Source: Planctomycetaceae bacterium (GTDB lineage: Bacteria > Planctomycetota > Planctomycetia > Pirellulales > UBA1268). Taken from it: a stretch of DNA of 9,872 nt. A model generated the notes under the pieces. That model did not search any database. It was not told the DNA's origin and saw only the letters and a program-made list of their open reading frames with translations. The DNA is taken from assembly GCA_009691925.1 (NCBI GenBank), contig SIAG01000133.1, positions 1 through 9,872 on the forward strand. Reading direction: 5' to 3'. Made by a program: the position numbers and the translations under genes. Positions 1 to 3,972 of this stretch are shown one piece after another. How positions within the stretch are numbered: position 1 is the stretch's first letter; every line of letters starts with the position of its first letter.

Positions 1-221
1 AAGTTGGCGTTGGAGAGCGTGAGCGGCTCGATCGTCCCGGCCGCTTCGTCGAGCGGCTGGTGGACCGTGTCGGGGTACTCGATCTTCTGGATGGCGCCGA
101 CGTAGTGCGAGAGGTCGCCGTCCTCGAAGAAATAGAACGGCTGCCGCGGGGCGCAACCGCTGGCCACGAGCGTCAGGCTCGTCATGACCACCCAGGCTCG
201 TCGCAGCAGGAGGTTTGGCAC
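1..221 (-). CDS. TolC-like outer-membrane efflux lipoprotein, N-terminal part (partial)
   Basis: Only the first 73 residues are in the window; the gene continues past position 1. The reading frame is open throughout. With the GTG at 221-219 as start, the N-terminus is MPNLLLRRAWVV followed by a hydrophobic stretch and the lipobox ASGC (Cys about residue 23), a good type II signal peptide. The ATG at 185-183 would leave only 10 uncharged residues before the Cys, so GTG is preferred, although neither start has a clear Shine-Dalgarno. The mature start (PFYFFEDGDLSHY, then KIEYPD and LTLSNAN) resembles, from memory, the N-terminal extension of planctomycete TolC-family efflux proteins, which form the outer-membrane channel of RND/ABC exporters. 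The TolC helical repeats themselves are outside the window, so the lipoprotein call is firm and the family call is moderate. It lies downstream of apbE on the same strand, across a 269-bp gap. Confidence 0.65.
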   Translation of the reverse strand, partial: MPNLLLRRAWVVMTSLTLVASGCAPRQPFYFFEDGDLSHYVGAIQKIEYPDTVHQPLDEAAGTIEPLTLSNAN

Positions 222-271
222 GGTGGGGGTCCGACGTACGGGCTTTGAGGATCGCGGTGAGACAAAGCTGC

Positions 272-369
272 CGCTGCGCCCAAGGGGTTCGCCCGTCGAA
301 GCCGACGGACCGATCCCGACGCAGAGCCCCCCGACGCTGCGTCCGACTCGCGTGCACTTGGGCGCAGCG
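272..369 (-). promoter_or_regulatory. Possible structured leader of the TolC-like gene: 13-bp stem enclosing two hairpins
   Basis: Seen directly: CGCTGCGCCCAAG (272-284) and CTTGGGCGCAGCG (357-369) are perfect 13-base inverted repeats. Between them lie a 7-bp hairpin (318-324 with 337-343, 12-nt loop) and a 6-bp hairpin (293-298 with 303-308, 4-nt loop). Together they make a three-way junction. The element ends about 50 nt before the GTG of the TolC-like gene and starts about 120 nt after the apbE stop. A GATAAC box at 386-381 on the minus strand could start a transcript just at the element. There is no T-tract, so a simple terminator is less likely. It could be a structured leader, a small RNA or a palindromic repeat; this is inference. 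Confidence 0.4.
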
Positions 370-426
370 ACGGCACGGGTGTTATCGTCGTCACAACCGG
401 CAAACTTCGGGGAATCGTTACCTCTT

Positions 427-457
427 CCGATCGATGCCATCCGGTTGGGACGATCGG
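427..457 (-). terminator. Hairpin downstream of apbE (possible terminator)
   Basis: CCGATCG (427-433) and CGATCGG (451-457) form a 7-bp perfect stem with a 17-nt loop, starting 33 nt after the apbE stop. No T-run follows on the minus strand. Seven-base inverted repeats are expected by chance in GC-rich DNA of this length, so this is weak. Confidence 0.25.
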
Positions 458-490
458 GCAAGAAGGTGGGGGGATTGAGGAAGGGGCCGG

Positions 491-1516
491 TCAGGGGCGC
501 GGTTGGCTCGACCGTTCGCTATCCCCATCTCCATGTCTATCCCCAGTCCCTGGCCAGCGGCTCGTCTGCACCTCGCGGACGGCCCCGTCCCCACCTGCCG
601 AAACGAACCTTCCGGCGCAGCCTGCCTGGTTTTCCAGAAGGGTCCGCCCGCGGACCGGCCCGAGGACATTCGCCGCCGTCGCCAGGGCATCGGCGGCCGT
701 GGCGTCTGGGGCGATCACCGTCACCGCGGCTGGGCCATCGATGCCGATGCCGGTGCGCGGGTCGACGATGTGGCTGTAGCGTCGTCCGCCGATGGCGACC
801 GACTGCCGGGCGTCGCCGCTGGTAGTGATGGCCGCATGGGCGAGAAGAACCTGCCGCGTCGCGGCGGCCGGGGTGCCGGGGATCGGATCGATGGCGATCC
901 GCCAGCCGACCTCTCCCGGCGGCGCCGCCAACGCCCCGACGTCGCCGGAGGCATCGACGAGCGCCGACGAGATCCCCTGCCCTGCCAGGAGCGCCAGGGC
1001 GCGGTCAATCGCGTAGCCCATGCCGATACCCCCCAGATCGAGCCGCATCCGCGGGCGGGTGAGGCTGACGCCACGGGGATCGTCGACGAGGACGAGGGTG
1101 CCCGGGCCGACCGCCGACTGGGCGGCGTCGAGCTTCGCGGCCAAGGGGAGGACGCCCGACCGCCGCGACTGCCGCCACAGGGTCGTCAGCGGCCCGACGG
1201 TCGGATCGAAGGCCCCGTCGCTTGAGTCGCGGATCGCCACAGCCCGGACGAGCACCCCCCACAGTTCGTCGCTCACCGGCACCGGTCGCTCCGTGGGGGC
1301 CGCGGCCGAGAGGCGGGAGAGCTCCGAATCGGGCCGGTAGTCGGAGAGAATCGCCTCGAGACGCTCGACCTCGTCAAGGGCCGCCGCCACCCCCCGTTCC
1401 CCGGCCGCCTTCGTGGCGGCGTGGACGGTGATCGACCAGGGTACCCCCATCAGCCGCCGGCTGGCGGAAACCCGGATCAGCGGCATGTCGGTCGCCGGCG
1501 TGGTATTTTCTTCCAT
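491..1516 (-). CDS. apbE: ApbE-family FAD:protein FMN transferase
   Basis: Protein of 341 residues. ApbE enzymes move FMN from FAD to a Thr/Ser of target proteins (for example NqrB/NqrC, RnfD/RnfG) using Mg2+. All family landmarks are present in order: DYRPDSELSRL (59-69), DGAFDPTVGPL (100-110), LDLGGIGMGYAID (159-171), VDASGD (187-192), TTSGDA (231-236), YSHIVDPRTG (247-256) and ADALAT (275-280), whose Asp and Thr are the usual metal ligands. The length is normal. There is no signal peptide or lipobox, so unlike many ApbE proteins it looks cytoplasmic. The residue before GYAID is Met166, where Lys is common. The start is supported by GAGG 7 nt upstream and GGAGGAGG 12 nt upstream, both inside the coding region of the divergent gene at 1517. 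Met11 (1486) is an alternative start but has no ribosome binding site. No FMN-binding target protein is visible in the window. Confidence 0.93.
   Translation of the reverse strand: MEENTTPATDMPLIRVSASRRLMGVPWSITVHAATKAAGERGVAAALDEVERLEAILSDYRPDSELSRLSAAAPTERPVPVSDELWGVLVRAVAIRDSSDGAFDPTVGPLTTLWRQSRRSGVLPLAAKLDAAQSAVGPGTLVLVDDPRGVSLTRPRMRLDLGGIGMGYAIDRALALLAGQGISSALVDASGDVGALAAPPGEVGWRIAIDPIPGTPAAATRQVLLAHAAITTSGDARQSVAIGGRRYSHIVDPRTGIGIDGPAAVTVIAPDATAADALATAANVLGPVRGRTLLENQAGCAGRFVSAGGDGAVREVQTSRWPGTGDRHGDGDSERSSQPRP
1501..1509 (+). promoter_or_regulatory. Extended -10-like element before the 1517 gene
   Basis: TGG followed by TATTTT fits the extended -10 pattern TGnTAnnnT. The TGGTAT block ends 10 nt before the ATG at 1517, which would place transcription start at or next to the start codon, giving a leaderless mRNA. 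No Shine-Dalgarno or -35 box is visible. The same block at the same distance precedes the SDR gene at 3149. It lies inside the first codons of apbE on the other strand. Confidence 0.35.
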
Positions 1517-2002
1517 ATGGACGCCTCGCCTCCTCCGGTCGTGATCCGCTTCGACTGCACACCCTTGCGGGCCCTCGTCCGTGCCCCGGTGCCGGCGGAG
1601 GCCTCTCCCAGATTCCGCGCGCTCGTCGGGCGGATGGAGGCCGCGGTGGCCAGGCACGGCAGCCGCAATGCCTATTATCTTACGAACGCCTCCTGCACGT
1701 TTCGGCTCACGAATGCCGCCGACAGCGGCTGGGTGAGATTCGACGTCGAGGGGACGGTGCTCACCGACGATCTCGACACCCGTACCGTCGGGAGCCACCT
1801 GACGGTGTCGCTCGCCAAGGAAACCTGCGACTGGCTGACGCAGCCGGCGGTCGAGTGGCTCGCCATCAGCGCCCGCCGCGCGGTCGAGGTGGAGTTTGAC
1901 CGCTACATCGCCGCCGGCGATCTGGGGCGGACGCTCGAGCGACTGGCCCGCGAACAGGCCGACAGCGACGCCGCCGGCGGATTCCTCGGGATGAATCTGT
2001 AA
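1517..2002 (+). CDS. Conserved-looking hypothetical protein, 161 aa (unknown function)
   Basis: I do not recognise a named domain. The segments NAYYLTNASCTFRLTN (about 55-70), a β-rich middle (VRFDVEGTVLTDD), ETCDWLTQPAVEWL and AVEVEFDRYIAAGDLGRT, with a C-terminal GGFLGMNL, have the compact acidic look of a small soluble αβ protein. They remind me of an uncharacterised planctomycete family, but I cannot name it. No signal peptide, membrane helix or catalytic motif is seen. The ATG at 1517 is chosen because the residues after it (VVIRFDCTPL) look like a folded β-strand and because the extended -10-like element sits 10 nt before it; no Shine-Dalgarno is present. Met39 (1631) would be the next start. 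The gene is divergent from apbE with abutting start codons and convergent with the aldo/keto reductase. It is a real gene rather than a shadow of the antisense frame: that frame encodes no recognisable protein here. Confidence 0.8.
   Translation: MDASPPPVVIRFDCTPLRALVRAPVPAEASPRFRALVGRMEAAVARHGSRNAYYLTNASCTFRLTNAADSGWVRFDVEGTVLTDDLDTRTVGSHLTVSLAKETCDWLTQPAVEWLAISARRAVEVEFDRYIAAGDLGRTLERLAREQADSDAAGGFLGMNL
1524..1536 (-). promoter_or_regulatory. Ribosome binding site of apbE
   Basis: On the minus strand, GGAGGAGG (1536-1529) and GAGG (1527-1524) lie 12 and 7 nt before the apbE ATG. They decide the apbE start and overlap codons 3-7 of the divergent gene at 1517. Confidence 0.7.
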
Positions 2003-2007
2003 AGAGC

Positions 2008-2038
2008 GCAGACGCAGCCATCCCTGGCCTTCGTCTGC
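2008..2038 (+). terminator. Hairpin just after the 1517-2002 gene
   Basis: GCAGACG (2008-2014) pairs with CGTCTGC (2032-2038), with an inner GCCA/TGGC stem (2017-2020 with 2025-2028). It starts 5 nt after the TAA. Only two T residues follow, so it is terminator-like rather than a canonical intrinsic terminator. Confidence 0.45.
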
Positions 2039-2045
2039 TTGATCC

Positions 2046-2075
2046 AACGCAGCAAACGCCAAGGGTTTGCTGGTT
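2046..2075. terminator. Hairpin between convergent genes
   Basis: CAGCAAAC (2050-2057) and GTTTGCTG (2065-2072) form an 8-bp perfect stem with a 7-nt loop. AAC/GTT (2046-2048 with 2073-2075) extends it past one bulged G. It could stop transcription from either side. Confidence 0.45.
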
Positions 2076-2081
2076 CGACGG

Positions 2082-2097
2082 CCGCCGCATCCGGCGG
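2082..2097 (-). terminator. GC-rich hairpin just after the aldo/keto reductase gene
   Basis: CCGCCG (2082-2087) and CGGCGG (2092-2097) form a 6-bp stem with a CATC loop. It begins 4 nt after the stop codon of the minus-strand reductase. No T-tract follows. Confidence 0.4.
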
Positions 2098-2101
2098 CGG
2101 A

Positions 2102-3088
2102 TCACCAGCGGTGGTGCACCAGCGGCCGAATCGCGTCGTCGTAGATCTCCTGGACGGCGGCTATCGTCCGGGGGGTGAGCGGGGAGAGATCGGCCGCCGC
2201 GGCGTTGGCCTGTACCTGTTCGGGGCTCCGTCCCCCCGGGATCACGGTCGTGACGGCGTCAAAAGAGAGGATCCACTGGAGTGCGAACTGCGTCAGCGTA
2301 GCGCCTTCGGGCACGAGGGGGCGGAGCCGCTCGACGGCCCCCAGCCCGGTGTCATAGTCGACCCCCGAGAACGTCTCTCCCCGGTCGAACATCGCTCCCT
2401 GGCGGTTGAAGAGCCGGTGGTCCCCCTCGGGGAAGGCGCTGGTGCTGGTGAACTTGCCGCACAACAGGCCGCTGGCCAGCGGCACCCGCGCGATCACCGC
2501 CACCTTCCGCCTCGCGGCTTGCTCGAAGAACAACTCCGCGGGCCGGAGCCGGAAGGCGTTGAAGATGATCTGCACCGACTGGACGTGCGGATACTCGATC
2601 GCCTTGAGGGCCTCCTCCACCTTCTCGACGCTGACGCCGTAGAAGCGGATCTTTCCGGCCTTCACCAGCCCGTCGAGAGCCTCAAAGACCTCGGGACGGT
2701 AATAGACCTCCGTCGGGGGGCAGTGGAGTTGAACGAGATCGAGGCAGTCGACGGCGAGGTTTGTCAGGCTGCGGTCAACGAAGGCGGCGAGGTTCGCGGC
2801 GTTGTAGCCGTCGGGGGTGTGTGGGGAGAGCCGACGGCCGACCTTCGAAACGACGTAAAAAGGCTCCGACCGTTCGCGGCGGAGCCGTGCGATGAGACGT
2901 TCGGAGAGGCCGTCGCCGTAGACGTCGGCGGTGTCGAAGAAATTGATGCCGGCGTCGAGGGCCGCATGGAGGGCGGCAAGAGAGGCCTTCTCGTCGGCGC
3001 CCCCCCACTGGCCGCCGCCGATGGCCCAGGCGCCGAAGCCGATTTCCGTGACGTTCCAACCAGTCCGACCGAAAGTGCGTGTATTCAT
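2102..3088 (-). CDS. Aldo/keto reductase
   Basis: Protein of 328 residues, a full-length NAD(P)H-dependent (α/β)8-barrel oxidoreductase that reduces aldehydes and ketones; the substrate cannot be read from the sequence. The catalytic tetrad is intact: Asp52 and Tyr57 in FFDTADVYG, Lys82 in VVSKVG, His122 in LVQLHCPP. The N-terminus (MNTRTFGRTGWNVTEIGFG) and the C-terminal cofactor motif (VIPGGRSPEQVQANAAA) are typical of the bacterial Tas/YajO-like AKR group. It has no signal peptide, so it is cytoplasmic. The ATG at 3088-3086 is the family start; upstream sequence in the same frame is antisense to the SDR gene and not protein-like. No clear Shine-Dalgarno is seen. It is divergent from the SDR gene, 60 bp apart, so the two oxidoreductases may share a control region. 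Confidence 0.95.
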   Translation of the reverse strand: MNTRTFGRTGWNVTEIGFGAWAIGGGQWGGADEKASLAALHAALDAGINFFDTADVYGDGLSERLIARLRRERSEPFYVVSKVGRRLSPHTPDGYNAANLAAFVDRSLTNLAVDCLDLVQLHCPPTEVYYRPEVFEALDGLVKAGKIRFYGVSVEKVEEALKAIEYPHVQSVQIIFNAFRLRPAELFFEQAARRKVAVIARVPLASGLLCGKFTSTSAFPEGDHRLFNRQGAMFDRGETFSGVDYDTGLGAVERLRPLVPEGATLTQFALQWILSFDAVTTVIPGGRSPEQVQANAAAADLSPLTPRTIAAVQEIYDDAIRPLVHHRW

Positions 3089-3132
3089 GGTGGGTGAAGT
3101 GTGGCCCGACAGGTGGAGCGGATTCAAGCCGG

Positions 3133-3141
3133 TGGTATCTT
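3133..3141 (+). promoter_or_regulatory. Extended -10-like element before the SDR gene
   Basis: TGG followed by TATCTT. The TGGTAT block (3133-3138) ends exactly 10 nt before the ATG at 3149, the same spacing as at 1501-1517. No -35 box or properly spaced Shine-Dalgarno is seen, which fits leaderless transcription. Confidence 0.35.
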
Positions 3142-3148
3142 TTTCGCC

Positions 3149-3886
3149 ATGCCAACCGCCCCACCAGCCCCGACCGCCATCGTCATCGGTGCCTCCTCCG
3201 GGATCGGTGAGGCTCTTGCGCGGCAACTGGGAGCGGAGGGCTGGGCGCTCGGACTGGCGGCCCGGAGGGGGGAGCGACTGGCTGCCCTGGCGGGGGAGAT
3301 CTTGTCGCGCCACCCGGGGCGCACCGTCATCCACCGCACGATCGATCTCCGCGACCCCGACGCTGCGATCGCCGTCTTCGATGCGCTGGTCGGGGAGCTC
3401 GGGGCGGTCGATCTTGTCGTCATCTCCTCGGGCGTCGGCCACGAAAACCCCGCGCTCGAGTGGCCCCCTGAAGCGGAGACGGTGGCGGTCAATGTGGCCG
3501 GGTTCACGGCGCTCGCCGGGGCGGCGATGCGGCACTTCGAGGGCCGTCGAACCGGGCACCTCGTCGGCCTCTCCTCCCTGGCGGCGCTCCACGGCCATGG
3601 TGACGCCCCCGCCTACGGCGCGAGCAAGGCCTTCGTGAGCCGCTACCTCCAGGCCCTCCGCCACCGTGCCGCCGCCCGGAAGCACAGCATCGTGGTCACC
3701 GACATCCAGGCCGGCTTCGTCGACACGGCGATGGCGAAGGGGGAGGGGCTGTTCTGGGTAGCGCCGGTGGAGACGGCAGCCCGGCAGATCGTGGCGGCGA
3801 TCCGGCGGAAACGCTCCCATGCCTATGTCACGCGGCGCTGGCGGCTGGTGGCCTGGCTGCTGCGGATCCTCCCCGACACGTGGTGA
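3149..3886 (+). CDS. Short-chain dehydrogenase/reductase (SDR)
   Basis: Protein of 245 residues, the normal size for a classical SDR: a cytoplasmic Rossmann-fold NAD(P)H oxidoreductase of unknown substrate. Seen: nucleotide-binding GASSGIG (14-20), an AARR turn (37-40) that suggests NADP(H), Asp66-Leu67, Asn115 in VAVNVAG, Ser142, and Tyr156/Lys160 in YGASK. The NNAG motif is replaced by ISSGVGH (92-98), a variant I recall from a subfamily that also has the QAGFVDTAMAKGEGLFWVA block and the TRRWRLVAWLLRILP tail seen here. The ATG at 3149 is chosen because the β-strand TAIVIGASSG begins 8 residues in; earlier in-frame residues are not SDR-like. The C-terminal WRLVAWLLRILP is hydrophobic and may touch the membrane. 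The gene is divergent from the aldo/keto reductase. Confidence 0.93.
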   Translation: MPTAPPAPTAIVIGASSGIGEALARQLGAEGWALGLAARRGERLAALAGEILSRHPGRTVIHRTIDLRDPDAAIAVFDALVGELGAVDLVVISSGVGHENPALEWPPEAETVAVNVAGFTALAGAAMRHFEGRRTGHLVGLSSLAALHGHGDAPAYGASKAFVSRYLQALRHRAAARKHSIVVTDIQAGFVDTAMAKGEGLFWVAPVETAARQIVAAIRRKRSHAYVTRRWRLVAWLLRILPDTW

Positions 3887-3890
3887 ACGG

Positions 3891-3906
3891 GGGTGAGACC
3901 ACCCGG
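3891..3906 (+). repeat. First copy of a duplicated small hairpin
   Basis: GGGTGAGACCACCCGG, able to form a 5-bp GGGTG/CACCC stem. It sits 4 nt after the SDR stop and is nearly repeated at 3948-3961. It could end SDR transcription weakly or be a protein-binding site. Confidence 0.4.
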
Positions 3907-3907
3907 C

Positions 3908-3924
3908 GATGAGGTAGACTCATC
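3908..3924 (+). promoter_or_regulatory. Putative promoter -10 box inside a 17-bp dyad (PSCyt operon)
   Basis: GATGAG-GTAGA-CTCATC is an inverted repeat with perfect 6-base arms. It covers TAGACT (3915-3920), a 4/6 match to the -10 consensus; GTGAGA (3893-3898), 16 nt upstream, is a 4/6 match to a -35 box. This would give a leader of about 45 nt for the gene at 3973. A dyad over a -10 box is a usual place for a repressor to bind; no cognate regulator is in the window. Confidence 0.4.
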
Positions 3925-3945
3925 AAAGATTGCTCCCCGCCACAA

Positions 3946-3961
3946 CCGGGTGAGCACCCGG
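3946..3961 (+). repeat. Second copy of the duplicated hairpin, in the leader of the PSCyt gene
   Basis: CCGGGT-GAGC-ACCCGG is a 6-bp perfect stem with a 4-nt loop, ending 11 nt before the ATG at 3973. Its core GGGTGAGCACCCGG equals the copy at 3891-3906 apart from a 2-nt difference. It may affect ribosome access. Confidence 0.4.
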
Positions 3962-3972
3962 GGGCCTAGACC

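Noticed and set aside
394..457. Pseudoknot-like pairing: CAACCGG (394-400) with CCGGTTG (441-447), interleaved with the 427-457 hairpin
   Set aside because: Two 7-base inverted repeats are about the number expected by chance in a gap of this size and GC content, so I do not claim a pseudoknot.
184..825. Long plus-strand open frame (213 codons) over the tolC-apbE gap and the end of apbE
   Set aside because: It is very rich in Arg, Pro and Ser with no domain pattern, and is antisense to apbE over half its length. It is a typical high-GC shadow.
1517..2062. Upstream in-frame extension of apbE to 2062
   Set aside because: The extension is wholly antisense to the 161-aa gene and not ApbE-like, and a good ribosome binding site supports 1516.
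2039..3097. Plus-strand open frame of 352 codons
   Set aside because: It is exactly antisense to the intact aldo/keto reductase with its full catalytic tetrad, and its own translation shows no known motif.
3089..3820. Upstream in-frame extension of the aldo/keto reductase
   Set aside because: It is antisense to the SDR gene; the family N-terminus begins at 3088.
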